Below the pieces are notes generated by a model. The model did not search any database, was not told where the DNA came from, and saw nothing but the letters and a program-made list of their open reading frames with translations. A DNA stretch of 64,000 nucleotides from Comamonadaceae bacterium G21597-S1 (GTDB taxonomy: Bacteria; Pseudomonadota; Gammaproteobacteria; Burkholderiales; Burkholderiaceae_C): NCBI GenBank assembly GCA_027214345.1, contig JAPWHR010000002.1, forward strand, positions 450,301 through 514,300. Direction: 5' to 3'. This document shows, piece by piece, positions 8,483-18,004 of the stretch. Positions within the stretch are counted from its first letter, which is position 1, and each line of letters opens with the position of its first letter. A program made the translations under genes and the position numbers.

Positions 8483-11400
8483 TTGCCCAACGCCGCATCC
8501 TGCCGACCAAACTGGCCCAAGGCCCTGCTGTCCCGACTGGCGCGCGTCTGCGGCGGCGCAGCCGCCCTGGCGACGACCTTGCTGCTGCTGGTTTCCAGCC
8601 CCCAGGCGCAGGCCCAGAGCCAGGTATCCCAGGGACAGACGATCTACCAGGCGGCCAATGGACATGGCCTGAGCTACGACCCCGGCAGCTGCGCGTCCTG
8701 TCACTTTGCGAACGCGGCGCCCAACCAGACCCAGACGGACGGCACCGGGTCCAACCACATCCTGGCCGCGAACAACCGCCAGCGCATCCTCGATGCGTTC
8801 GCGGCCGGCGGCGTGATGACCAATTACCTGGGCACGACAGCGCTCAATCCGTCCAATGCCGCGGTGATGGACCGCGCCTTCAAGCTGGCCTTGTACATCG
8901 GCCAGTACCGCGCGCCGGTGTTCAAGTCCGCGCCCGGCGGCGCCTGCACCAATCCTTCGCTGGCCATGGCCGCACGCTCGGGCGCCGCGTCGGTGCAGAA
9001 CATCTATCCCTGCCTGGCTGACGACGGTTCCGGCGGCGCGGCACAGGACAGCGGTGGTCTGCTCATCTCCGGCCAGGTCAATGCACCCACCGTCTCGGCG
9101 GCCCAGGTCAGCGGCACGGCCACCGTGGCCTACAACATCAGCTACACCTCGGCGGCCGGCTACACGGGCCCCGCCTCGTTCAATGTGTCGGTCGTCAATC
9201 CGGCCGCGCCCGGCGGCGTCAGCAAGAGCGTGGCAGTCACGGTCTACGGCGTGACCAGCGGCACCAGCGCCACCGGCGTGGTCGGCGGCACCTATACCAC
9301 CGGCGCGCCGCTGTACACCATCACCTCGAACGACCCGTCGGCGACCTTCAGCGCCTCGCTGGTGTCGCCGTCCGCTGCGTTGTCCAGCCTGGGCCTGAGC
9401 GTGGACGGCAGCGGCCGCGTGACCGGCACCTTGTCGGGCACGCCCGGCACCTACACGATGCGGGTGCAGGCCAACATCAGCGCGGCCACGGTGGGCGCGG
9501 CCAATGCCGGCGCCGTGACCCGGGACGTGACACTGGTCGTGGGCGGCATCACCAGCGCCGCCGTCGTCAACTACACCCAGGACCAGGCGGTCACGCCCTA
9601 CCAGATCACCTCCAACCTGGCGATCACGCCGAACAGCTACACGCTTGGCAACGTGCCGCCGGGCATGAGCTTCAGCACCAGCACCGGTCAGCTCAGCGGC
9701 ACGCCGACCCTCCAGGGCACGACCAACACGACGATCGGCGCCAGCACCGCCGCCGGGCCGATCAGCCAGTCACTGCAGATCAACGTCGCCAGCGCGGGGC
9801 CACCGGTGCTCACCAGCAACCTGCCGGCCTCGCCCACCGCCATGGGCACGGTCAACAGCTCGGTCAACGGCGCCTCCTATTCCTTGTCCGCGAATCGCCC
9901 GCCATTGGGCAACTACCTGCTGGTCGGCGTCAACCCGCTGCCGACCGGCCTGAGCCTCAATGCCACGACCGGCGCCATCACCGGCACGCCGAGCGTCAGC
10001 GGAGACTTCCCGGTCAGCTTCCAGACCAGCAACGCGGCCGGCAACAGCAACCAGCTCGACATCACGCTGCGGGTCCATCCGAACGCCGTGCCGGTGATCA
10101 GCAGCCCGAACACGGTGTCGGCCAACGCCAATCAGGCCTTTGCCGGCTATCAGATCGTGGCCAGCAACCCGGTCATTCTCGGGTATGCCGTGGTCGCGCC
10201 GTCGACGCTGCCCCCCGGCCTGACGCTCAATACATCGACCGGCCAGATCACCGGCACGCCCAATACGAGCGGCAGCTTCGCGACCGACCTGCGGGCCAGC
10301 AACGCGGCCGGCGACAGCGCACCGTACACGGTGAACTTCACCATCGTCCCGACCTCGGTCCCGTCGGTCACGGTGCCGCTGCTGGCCTCGCCGTCGGTGA
10401 CCGGGACCGTCGGATCGCCGATCACGCCGATCCAGATCTCGGCCACAAACCCCGCCATCCTGTCCTACGCCGCGACAGGACTGCCGAACGGCTTGACGGT
10501 CAATGGATCCGGCCAGATTGTCGGTACTCCCATGCAAAGCGGGGATTTCACTGTCACAGCGACGGCAACCAACGCTTCGGGCACCGGCTCGGCGGCTCCG
10601 GTGACCATCCGCATCAGTCCGAGCACCGTGCCCACGATCACCAGCGCGTCCAGTGTGACGCTCAACGTCAACGCGGCACCGGGCACCGTGTATCAGATCA
10701 CCGCGACCCAACCGGTGCTCACCGCCTTCGCGGTGGTGCCACCCTCGGTGTTGCCGCCTGGCCTGACGCTGAACACGTCGAGCGGCGCGATCACCGGCTC
10801 GCCCACGAACAGCGGCTCGTTCTCGACCATGATCAGCGCCAGCAACGCGGCGGGCACCAGCACGGCATTCACGCTGACCTTCGCCATCCAGCCGGTGGCC
10901 GTGCCCGTGGTCAGCGCCCCCCTGCAGCCAGCCCCGTTGGTGACCGGCACCGTCGGCACGCCGATCACGCCAATCCAGATCAGCGCGACGAATCCGGCCA
11001 TCTCGTCCTATGGAGCGACCGGACTGCCAACCGGCCTGTCGGTCAACGGCAGCGGCCAGATCGTCGGTACTCCATCGATCAGCGGCGACTTCGCCGTCAG
11101 CGTCAGCGCGACCAACGTGGTGGGCACCGGCACCAGTGCGGCGCCGGTGACGATCCGGATCAATCCGAACTCGGCGCCCGTGATCACCAGCGCCGCGACC
11201 GCCAGCGGAACGACCGGCACGGCCTTTGCCACCTACCAGATCACGGCGAGCAACGGACCGATCACCGGCTATGCCGTCGTCGCGCCCAGCCAGTTGCCAG
11301 CCGGCCTGAGTCTGAACACGTCCACAGGCCAGATCAGCGGCACGCCAAGCGCCAGTGGCACCGTACAGACCCAGCTCAGCGCCAGCAATGTCTCGGGCAC

Positions 11401-14134
11401 CAGTGCGCCCTTGACGGTGACCTTCACCATCAACCCGAGCAACGTTCCGGTCATCACCAGCCCGACCTTTGCGGCTCTGGCGGCCGGCGCACCGATCACG
11501 CCGATCCAGATCGCCGCCACCCATCCGGCGGTACTGGAATACACCGCCAGCAACCTGCCCCCCGGCCTGGTGCTCGACGCGGTCGCCGGCACGATCACCG
11601 GCACGCCGACGACGCCGGGAAGTTATTCGGTGCTGCTGGGCGCGCGCAACGTCGTGGGCACCGGCAGTCTCACCGTACCGTTCAACGTCGGCATACCGGT
11701 GCCCACCAGTTGCACGATGTCGGTGCCGCTGAACACGCCCACGACACTCGACCTGGCCAGCTGCCTATTTGCCGGCTTTGCGCCGACCGGCGTGACCATC
11801 CTGGCGACACCGGCCCATGGCACGGCCGTGGCCTCCGGCACGCGCGTGACCTATACACCGGTGAACAACTATTTCGGTGCCGACAGCTTCACCTTCGTCG
11901 GCACCGGCCAGGGCGGCACCTCGCCGCAAGGCACGGTGACCGTGACCGTCACCGGCCGGCCCGATCCGATGCAGGATCCGGTCGTGGCGCGGGTCCTGTC
12001 CGCGCAAACCGACGCCGCGCAGCGATTTGCCGGCGCACAGATTGCCAATTTCCAGCGCCGCATGGAATCGCTGCACCGCCCGCCCGGCGGCGCGGGACCA
12101 GGCGGTATCGGGCTGCAGGGTCCGGCTCCGGCCACCGGGGGATTCGCCGCGGCCGCAACCGGCCATGCGACCACCGGCGCCAGCCAGCCGGTCGTCGCGC
12201 CGCAACTGGCCCCGGCGTCGGGCGGCGGCATCGATCCGCGCACGCCCGGCGGCATCACCAGCCTGGCGGCCAACCATGCACCCACCGTGGCCACCGAATC
12301 CGACGTGATCAACGCGCTGGGCGCCGGGCTTGGCATCCAGTCAATGCCGCTCGCCCAGAGCGTGCTGTCGCTGGTGCGCAACCGCTCGGTGAATCTGGCG
12401 GGCGTCGGCTCCGGCCTGGGCCTGAATGCCACGACGCCGAATGCCACCAGCACCAACTACTGGATCGAGGGCGTGGCCAGCTTCGGCACACGCGACGCAT
12501 CCGGAACCATCAGCGGTTCCGAGTTCAGCTCCGATGGCATCACGGTCGGCATGGACCGGCGTTACAGCGAGACGCTGGCGCTGGGCATGGGCCTGGGTTA
12601 TGCGCGCGACAAGACGTTGATCGGCAACGACGGGTCGGTGAACCGCTCCAAGGGCTATTCGGTGGCGGTCTACGGCAGCTACCAGCCGCTGCCCGACACC
12701 TACATCGACGCGATGCTGGGTGTGGCCTCGCTGGACTTCACCACGCGCCGGTTCGTCGCGCCGGCCAACGATTTCGCGATCGGGCAGCGCAGCGGAACGC
12801 AGTGGTTCGGCTCCATCACCGGCGGCTACGAATACCGCGACGGCCGTACCCTGCTGTCGCCGTACGGCCGGCTCGACTTCTCCGTGGACCGCCTGGGCAG
12901 CAGCACCGAGCATGGTGCCGGCGCCTATGCACTGACCTATTTCAGCCAGACGAACACCTCGCTGCAAGGGGTGCTCGGCCTGCGCGCCGAGTCCATCCAT
13001 GAGACGCGTTTCGGTTACGTGGTGCCGCGGCTGCGCGCCGAATATCGCCATGAGTTCCGGCGCGCCGGACAGGCGTTCATCGCGTACGCCGACCAGGTCG
13101 GCGGCGCGCGCTTCGCCCAGGCGCCGGCGGGCGGTCCGCGCGACTCGATCGCGCTGGGCCTGGGCAGCGACTTCATCCTGCGCGACGGCCTGACGCTGTC
13201 GGTCGAATACCAGCTCAGCCATTCGTTCTCCAATGCGTCCACGCATGCCTTGCGCCTGCGGCTGAGCAAGGACTTCGACGTGCGCGGCCTGCCGCGGCTG
13301 CTGTCGCAGGACCCCGAGGCGGCGCACGACGAACCGATCAACGTCCAACTGGAAGCCGGCGCGGTCTACGACGACAACGTGACACGGGCCAAGGCAGGCC
13401 CGGATCGCCGTGGCGATCATGCGTATGCGCTCAACGTCAGCAAGTCCATCGCGCAACCGCTATCGGCCAACTCCCGCCTGCTGATGATCGGCACGCTGGG
13501 TGGCGAGAAGTTCCGCCGCTTCAACGGCCTGAGCCGGCTGGCCGCGACGGCCGAGGCCGAGTACCAGTACCGGGCCTCGTCGGAGTTCGACGAACCGACC
13601 CTGGGCGCCTTTGCGCGCCTGAGTGCGGAGGGATTCGAGTCCGAACTGCGCGACGGTTACCGTCTGAGCGTCGGGCTGTCCTATCGCCAGCCGCTGACCG
13701 ACCGCATCAACGTGTTCGCCGCGCTGTCGCACAACCAGCGCCATGCCAGCAGCCGGGTCTTCAGCACGCGCGACAACTCCATCCGCGGCAACATCGACTA
13801 CACGCTGAGCGACACGGAGATCATTTACCTGGGCGCCGAATACCGCAAGGGCGACATCGTTTCGACCGGCCGCGCCTCGCTGGAGAACGTCACCGTCGCG
13901 GACGTGCTGGTCCAGGACGATGCCTATCCCGGCGGACAGTTCTTCAGCTACCGGTTCCGCGGCAGCACGGTGCTGCTGACCGCGGGCTACAACCTGGCGC
14001 TGGGCCCGCGCGATTCCATCGATTTTTCATGGCGGCATATCCGTTCGACGCCGGGCCTGCGGCCGAGTTGGGTGAGCTCGCCGCGCAGTTATACCGCCAA
14101 CCAGTTGTCGGCGGTCTACCTGATGCGGTTCTAG
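8483..14134 (+). CDS. Two-barrel autotransporter with N-terminal haem c site and Ig-like repeats
   Basis: A 1,883-residue protein. Order: a signal peptide (1-45, ending AQAQ); a small cytochrome-c-like domain with one CASCH at 70-74; eight or so He_PIG/Ig-like modules to about 1070; a Cys-containing cadherin-like domain to about 1155; a linker with the autotransporter-like FQRRMESL helix; an autotransporter beta-domain (about 1325-1600, NYWIEGVASFGTRD to LRLRLSKDF); then a second domain (about 1620-1883) of alternating amphipathic strands that ends in Phe, like an outer-membrane barrel. The start is TTG, supported by AGGGA 8 bases upstream and by the signal peptide; no other start is open upstream. 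The role is unknown: surface display of a haem domain is inferred. The next gene, a tri-haem lipoprotein, starts within 25 bases. Confidence 0.85.
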   Translation: MPNAASCRPNWPKALLSRLARVCGGAAALATTLLLLVSSPQAQAQSQVSQGQTIYQAANGHGLSYDPGSCASCHFANAAPNQTQTDGTGSNHILAANNRQRILDAFAAGGVMTNYLGTTALNPSNAAVMDRAFKLALYIGQYRAPVFKSAPGGACTNPSLAMAARSGAASVQNIYPCLADDGSGGAAQDSGGLLISGQVNAPTVSAAQVSGTATVAYNISYTSAAGYTGPASFNVSVVNPAAPGGVSKSVAVTVYGVTSGTSATGVVGGTYTTGAPLYTITSNDPSATFSASLVSPSAALSSLGLSVDGSGRVTGTLSGTPGTYTMRVQANISAATVGAANAGAVTRDVTLVVGGITSAAVVNYTQDQAVTPYQITSNLAITPNSYTLGNVPPGMSFSTSTGQLSGTPTLQGTTNTTIGASTAAGPISQSLQINVASAGPPVLTSNLPASPTAMGTVNSSVNGASYSLSANRPPLGNYLLVGVNPLPTGLSLNATTGAITGTPSVSGDFPVSFQTSNAAGNSNQLDITLRVHPNAVPVISSPNTVSANANQAFAGYQIVASNPVILGYAVVAPSTLPPGLTLNTSTGQITGTPNTSGSFATDLRASNAAGDSAPYTVNFTIVPTSVPSVTVPLLASPSVTGTVGSPITPIQISATNPAILSYAATGLPNGLTVNGSGQIVGTPMQSGDFTVTATATNASGTGSAAPVTIRISPSTVPTITSASSVTLNVNAAPGTVYQITATQPVLTAFAVVPPSVLPPGLTLNTSSGAITGSPTNSGSFSTMISASNAAGTSTAFTLTFAIQPVAVPVVSAPLQPAPLVTGTVGTPITPIQISATNPAISSYGATGLPTGLSVNGSGQIVGTPSISGDFAVSVSATNVVGTGTSAAPVTIRINPNSAPVITSAATASGTTGTAFATYQITASNGPITGYAVVAPSQLPAGLSLNTSTGQISGTPSASGTVQTQLSASNVSGTSAPLTVTFTINPSNVPVITSPTFAALAAGAPITPIQIAATHPAVLEYTASNLPPGLVLDAVAGTITGTPTTPGSYSVLLGARNVVGTGSLTVPFNVGIPVPTSCTMSVPLNTPTTLDLASCLFAGFAPTGVTILATPAHGTAVASGTRVTYTPVNNYFGADSFTFVGTGQGGTSPQGTVTVTVTGRPDPMQDPVVARVLSAQTDAAQRFAGAQIANFQRRMESLHRPPGGAGPGGIGLQGPAPATGGFAAAATGHATTGASQPVVAPQLAPASGGGIDPRTPGGITSLAANHAPTVATESDVINALGAGLGIQSMPLAQSVLSLVRNRSVNLAGVGSGLGLNATTPNATSTNYWIEGVASFGTRDASGTISGSEFSSDGITVGMDRRYSETLALGMGLGYARDKTLIGNDGSVNRSKGYSVAVYGSYQPLPDTYIDAMLGVASLDFTTRRFVAPANDFAIGQRSGTQWFGSITGGYEYRDGRTLLSPYGRLDFSVDRLGSSTEHGAGAYALTYFSQTNTSLQGVLGLRAESIHETRFGYVVPRLRAEYRHEFRRAGQAFIAYADQVGGARFAQAPAGGPRDSIALGLGSDFILRDGLTLSVEYQLSHSFSNASTHALRLRLSKDFDVRGLPRLLSQDPEAAHDEPINVQLEAGAVYDDNVTRAKAGPDRRGDHAYALNVSKSIAQPLSANSRLLMIGTLGGEKFRRFNGLSRLAATAEAEYQYRASSEFDEPTLGAFARLSAEGFESELRDGYRLSVGLSYRQPLTDRINVFAALSHNQRHASSRVFSTRDNSIRGNIDYTLSDTEIIYLGAEYRKGDIVSTGRASLENVTVADVLVQDDAYPGGQFFSYRFRGSTVLLTAGYNLALGPRDSIDFSWRHIRSTPGLRPSWVSSPRSYTANQLSAVYLMRF
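10082..11707 (+). repeat. Three alternating B-A pairs of Ig-like modules
   Basis: Within the surface protein, two module types of about 90 residues alternate three times: B (10082, 10622, 11168; marked by GYAVVAPS and PPGLTLNTSTGQITG) and A (10352, 10895, 11438; marked by TPIQISATNPAI and GSGQIVGTP). The B-A unit is about 540-546 bases. Synonymous sites have drifted, so the duplications are not recent. Confidence 0.8.
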
Positions 14135-14156
14135 GATGATGACGATGGGACGACAC

Positions 14157-16172
14157 ATGACACGATGGACACGGTTCGGGGGCCTGCTGGTCACTGCTGC
14201 CCTGCTGACGGCCTGCGGCGGCGGGGGCGGTGGCAGCAGTTCCTCGGGCGATGTGCAGACGGCGGTGCGCGGCGCGGCCCAGGCCACCGGACTGGACCGC
14301 TTCCTGCTCTATCCCAATCCGATCCTGCGGACCGACGGCCAGTTCGAGGTCGGCATCAAGGCCTATGCCGACGCGTATTACGAGGCCATCGATCCGACCA
14401 ACGCCAAGGACACGCTGGCGAAGTGGAAGGCGGCCAACAACATCGGCGTGACCACCGGCGGTCATGTCGAATACTCGGTCATCATCGGCGACCAGCGTGA
14501 CCTCGGTTATGGCCGGCGCATGACGGCACACCAGAACCCCGACGGCAGCATGGCCTTCATGGTCGAGAACTACCTGGTCGGCGGCTACGGCGGCTATACG
14601 CCGCTGAACCTGGAGGCAGCGATCCAGCGCGTGCCGCTGTGGCATCTGGGCACCAACGCCATCGAATTCAGCCCGGGTCCGGCAGCCGGATCCGGCGGCC
14701 GGCCGGCCGACGCGAATTTCGTCAAGTTCTATACCTACGACCCGGTCACCGGCGCGCGGCTCACGACGCTGAGCCTGGACGGTCGCCCGGCCAAGGCCAT
14801 GCCCACGGTGTGCATCTCCTGCCATGGCGGGCGTGGCGACCCATTGACACCGCCCGATTCGGCCAGCGGCAAGCCGCTGTTCCCGCTGGTCATGAGCAGT
14901 TATTCGCAGCACCGCGGCGACGTCGCCGCCCAGTTGCACCCGTTCGAGCCGGCGTCGTTCGACTTCTCGACCATTCCCGGTTTCAGTCGCGCGGAGCAGG
15001 AGCCGGCAATCAAGGCCATCAACCGCATGGTCCTGTGCTCGTTGCCCCTGCCGGTCGGGACCAACAAGGCCACGGCGCCGGCCGAGGACCAGTGCCGGCG
15101 TGTCGCGACGCAACACGAGTACCAGGGTACGGCGGCGACCCACCTCAAGGACATGTACGGGGGTACGGGCCTGCCCAATGCCAGCACCTTCACCACCGAC
15201 ACCTACGTCGAGCCGACCTGGATCGCCGCGGGCCAGTCGTCGCTGTACCTGAACGTGCAGGCCAACGCCTGCCGGGTCTGCCATCTGCTGCGCGGCACGG
15301 GCAACCAGTCCGACATCGATTTCGAAACGTTCCAGAAGTTCGACGGCTACAAAGCCCGCATCAAGGCCCATGTGGCGGACCGCGGCAACATGCCGCTGGC
15401 CAAGCTCATCTACGACAAGTACTGGAATACGCCGAGCATGTTCCAGACCATGGGCACCTACCTCACCAGCGACCTGTCGGGCTCGGGTTTTGCCACCGGA
15501 TTCGCGGACGGTGCCGCCATGCCCGGACGCCCGATTGCCGATCCGGGACCGAATCGCGTGGTGCGCCAGGGCGCGACCAGCCTGTCGGCAGGCATGAGCC
15601 TGTATGCCACGGCATTCCAGTGGACGCTGCAAGGCGGTCCCGTGGGAGGGGCCGTGCTGGCCAACGCAACCACCGCCAACCCGACGTTCACCGCAACCCA
15701 GGACGGCACCTACGTGGTGCAGCTCGTGGCCAGCAATACATCCGGCGCGAGCAGTGCGCCGGCCAGCCTGACCATCGTGGTCGACAACGGCCTGCCCTAC
15801 GCGCCCTCGGCCCTGCGTTTTGCCGACGTCAAGGCGGTGCTGCAGGACGCCGCGCCCGGCTCGGGCCTGTGTACGAGTTGCCACCAGCCCGGCGGGGACG
15901 GCGCGGTGATCCCGCCGATCTGGTACACCGACTACGACCGCTCCGGCACCGGCAACGGGGCGACCAACGACGCCTGGTTCTATACCGAACTGCGCGGGCG
16001 CATCAACTTCACCGACATCGTTGCCAGCCCGCTGCTGCGCAAGCCGTCGAACAATCACCACAACGGCGGCTTGCGCCAGGGTTTCGACGACCGGCTGGCG
16101 CCAGGTGCCGCCGGCCGGGCCGGCTACGACCTGGTGCTGAACTGGATCCTGAACGGGGCTCCGTACCAGTGA
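14157..16172 (+). CDS. Tri-haem c-type lipoprotein with PKD-like domain
   Basis: A 671-residue protein beginning with a lipoprotein signal peptide (MTRWTRFGGLLVTAALLTAC, Cys at 20, then a Gly/Ser linker), so it should be lipid-anchored. Three c-type haem sites are present: CISCH (219-223), CRVCH (372-376) and CTSCH (572-576). A PKD/Ig-like domain lies at about 460-545. The fold around the haems is not one I can name. The ATG at 14157 has GGGA 6 bases upstream; ATGs at 14136 and 14139 are in frame but have no spaced ribosome site. It starts 22 bases after the two-barrel autotransporter, so the two are very likely one operon, with the lipoprotein as periplasmic or surface electron partner (inference). 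Confidence 0.82.
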   Translation: MTRWTRFGGLLVTAALLTACGGGGGGSSSSGDVQTAVRGAAQATGLDRFLLYPNPILRTDGQFEVGIKAYADAYYEAIDPTNAKDTLAKWKAANNIGVTTGGHVEYSVIIGDQRDLGYGRRMTAHQNPDGSMAFMVENYLVGGYGGYTPLNLEAAIQRVPLWHLGTNAIEFSPGPAAGSGGRPADANFVKFYTYDPVTGARLTTLSLDGRPAKAMPTVCISCHGGRGDPLTPPDSASGKPLFPLVMSSYSQHRGDVAAQLHPFEPASFDFSTIPGFSRAEQEPAIKAINRMVLCSLPLPVGTNKATAPAEDQCRRVATQHEYQGTAATHLKDMYGGTGLPNASTFTTDTYVEPTWIAAGQSSLYLNVQANACRVCHLLRGTGNQSDIDFETFQKFDGYKARIKAHVADRGNMPLAKLIYDKYWNTPSMFQTMGTYLTSDLSGSGFATGFADGAAMPGRPIADPGPNRVVRQGATSLSAGMSLYATAFQWTLQGGPVGGAVLANATTANPTFTATQDGTYVVQLVASNTSGASSAPASLTIVVDNGLPYAPSALRFADVKAVLQDAAPGSGLCTSCHQPGGDGAVIPPIWYTDYDRSGTGNGATNDAWFYTELRGRINFTDIVASPLLRKPSNNHHNGGLRQGFDDRLAPGAAGRAGYDLVLNWILNGAPYQ

Positions 16173-16248
16173 CGGATGGTCGCTGCGCGCCGGCTACCTG
16201 CGGCGTCTGGCGAAACCCGCGGCGAGCCTGCCGTCGATCGGTAGCGCT

Positions 16249-16980
16249 TCAGTAGGTCCGACGCGGCCCGGTATAGGTCGGGCCGGAAAACACGAAGGGG
16301 GTCTTGCGCCCGACCAGGGTCTCGATCAACGACAGTTCCTGGTCCGTGTGGTTGATGAACGGGGCGTTGCGGATGTTGTTGCCGGCACCGCCATCGGCCA
16401 CGATGTACAGCGGACGGTCATGGCGCGACGCGGCCACCGTCTCGCGGCTCTGCGGGTCGGAATTGGCCTCGACGTCGGTGACGCCGTAACAGGTGCAGAA
16501 ATAGGTGCGTTCGGGGTCGGCCTCGATGTAGAAACCCGTGCCGCGGATGCCGATGGTCGCGGTGGACGATGTCACCCGCATACTCGAGTTGCGCGACACC
16601 GACAACAACTTGCCGGTCAGCATGCGCAAGCCGCCGATGATGGCCGAGGCGATGGAATTGTCCGGCGGTTCGATCAGCAACTTGCTCTCGCTGCGCAGAA
16701 TCATCGAATGCGTGTTGACGACGAACACGATCTCGCTGTTGGCTCCGGTCTGCACCGTGTCGCCCGGCTTGATGCGGGTCTGCAATGTCGCGGTTTCGTC
16801 GTTGACGGTGACCTTGCCCGACAAACCGTAGATCGACTGGCCCTCGGGCAACTTGCTGGGTTTGCTGCCGAAGATGCCGAATGTGATGGCCTGGGCGGGC
16901 GTCAAGGACGCACCCAGCAGTCCGGCGGTGAGGGCTTGGACCAGGACTTGGCGCCGGGGATCGTCGATCTCGTCCTTCAT
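16249..16980 (-). CDS. FecR-domain exported protein
   Basis: A 243-residue protein with a FecR-type domain (about residues 50-150: SIYGLSGKVTVN, LQTRIKPGDTVQTG, SEIVFVVNTHSMILR), followed by GIRGTGFYIEA and FCTCYG. The N-terminus has Arg-Arg before a hydrophobic stretch ending in PAQA, which may be a Tat or Sec signal. The ATG at 16980 has AGGAGA 5 bases upstream; an open extension to 17058 is not favoured. It lacks the membrane helix of FecR anti-sigma partners and is more like the exported FecR proteins found beside large Ig-repeat proteins. It converges with the autotransporter operon. Confidence 0.83.
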   Translation of the reverse strand: MKDEIDDPRRQVLVQALTAGLLGASLTPAQAITFGIFGSKPSKLPEGQSIYGLSGKVTVNDETATLQTRIKPGDTVQTGANSEIVFVVNTHSMILRSESKLLIEPPDNSIASAIIGGLRMLTGKLLSVSRNSSMRVTSSTATIGIRGTGFYIEADPERTYFCTCYGVTDVEANSDPQSRETVAASRHDRPLYIVADGGAGNNIRNAPFINHTDQELSLIETLVGRKTPFVFSGPTYTGPRRTY

Positions 16981-17164
16981 GCAATCTCCTGCAGCGGTCG
17001 CACGACTACCGCGTGGCGCAGCCGCAATACTGACGGTAAATTTTTCGGATGCTAACACGCATGCACGCCGATTTCGCGCACAACAAAGTCACGGGCCGGG
17101 ACCTTATCCGCAACGGACAAGGCATCCGCGCAGCGCGCCGGCGTCGCGACCCGCCATCGGCCGA

Positions 17165-18004
17165 TCAGATGCCGCGTCGGCGCGCGGCAACACCCAGCAA
17201 CGCAAGGCCCGCCAACAACATGGCGTAGGTCTGGGGTTCGGGTACCGCGGCCACCTGTGCGTCCTGAAAGACGATGGAGTAGTCCCAACCACTGTTTGCC
17301 AACGGAATCAACCGGTTGCTGATGATGTAGTCCCCGGCAACCAGCAAACCGGAAAACGACCACGCGACGGGCGTTTCGCCAGGCACATAGGTTGCAGCCC
17401 AATTGAAGCCGCCGAACTGCGTGCTGCTCCCGGCCTGGCGGACCTGGATGTATTCGCCGCCCCAGGTCGAACCCTGAACGCTAAAGTCCGTGTCCTCCGA
17501 CAACGAGAAGTGCAGTTCCTGGTAGTTGTGCTGGTCATGGTTGAAGGGGCCTGGCGACGGTACGTCGCCAATGCTGCCCGACGAACTGCCAACGACCGCG
17601 ATGGAGCCAGAAGCACTCAGTACGACATCGCTACCGGCATTGGCCATGCGATAGTCTTGCTGGAGATTCCATTGTGCGACCAGGGTCGCACTGAACACAC
17701 CGTCCTGCGTCGAGACGGTGTCGGAACCAGCCAGTTGCAGAAACGACGGGGCTGTCTCCTGGGTCACGATCGCATCCGGCGACGGCGTGATCGCAACGCC
17801 GGCCGTACCCACGCCACCGGTGATCGTCGACAAGGCGATACGGGATTCACGGCCCGTCAGATCAACGCTGGAAGCCGCGTGCGCAATGCCTGCCATGGCG
17901 ATCTGCGTGAGCATCACGAACACTGCAGTGCGAACCGGACCGATGCGGCAACACTTTGCCATGCGCCATGCGCCATGCGCCATGCGCCATGCGCCGTTTG
18001 ACAT
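17165..18004 (-). CDS. PEP-CTERM sorted exported protein
   Basis: A 279-residue protein whose C-terminus is a clear PEP-CTERM signal: VPEPQTYAMLL, a hydrophobic helix, and a final ARRRGI. Such proteins are cleaved by an exosortase and tied to extracellular matrix; no exosortase is in the window. The mature part (after AHA near residue 43) is rich in Ser, Gly and aromatic residues, with no known catalytic motif. The start ATG at 18004 has GGGAGAG 4 bases upstream. Right after it lies a 7-bp repeat (17959-17995) encoding GAWRMAHGAWRMA ahead of the signal peptide, so one unit gained or lost shifts the frame. Confidence 0.85.
   Translation of the reverse strand: MSNGAWRMAHGAWRMAKCCRIGPVRTAVFVMLTQIAMAGIAHAASSVDLTGRESRIALSTITGGVGTAGVAITPSPDAIVTQETAPSFLQLAGSDTVSTQDGVFSATLVAQWNLQQDYRMANAGSDVVLSASGSIAVVGSSSGSIGDVPSPGPFNHDQHNYQELHFSLSEDTDFSVQGSTWGGEYIQVRQAGSSTQFGGFNWAATYVPGETPVAWSFSGLLVAGDYIISNRLIPLANSGWDYSIVFQDAQVAAVPEPQTYAMLLAGLALLGVAARRRGI
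17959..17995 (-). repeat. Heptanucleotide simple sequence repeat in the PEP-CTERM gene
   Basis: Five perfect tandem copies of CCATGCG (plus strand) with two further matching bases. On the coding strand each unit contains an ATG, so the five ATGs fall in all three frames. It lies 3-15 codons after the start codon that has the ribosome site. Unit length 7 is not a multiple of three. Confidence 0.9.

Noticed and set aside
9770-11604. Several minus-strand open frames of 70-580 codons across the Ig-like repeats
   Set aside because: They are shadows created by the biased codons of the repeat modules; they share the same repeat period and show no independent protein features.
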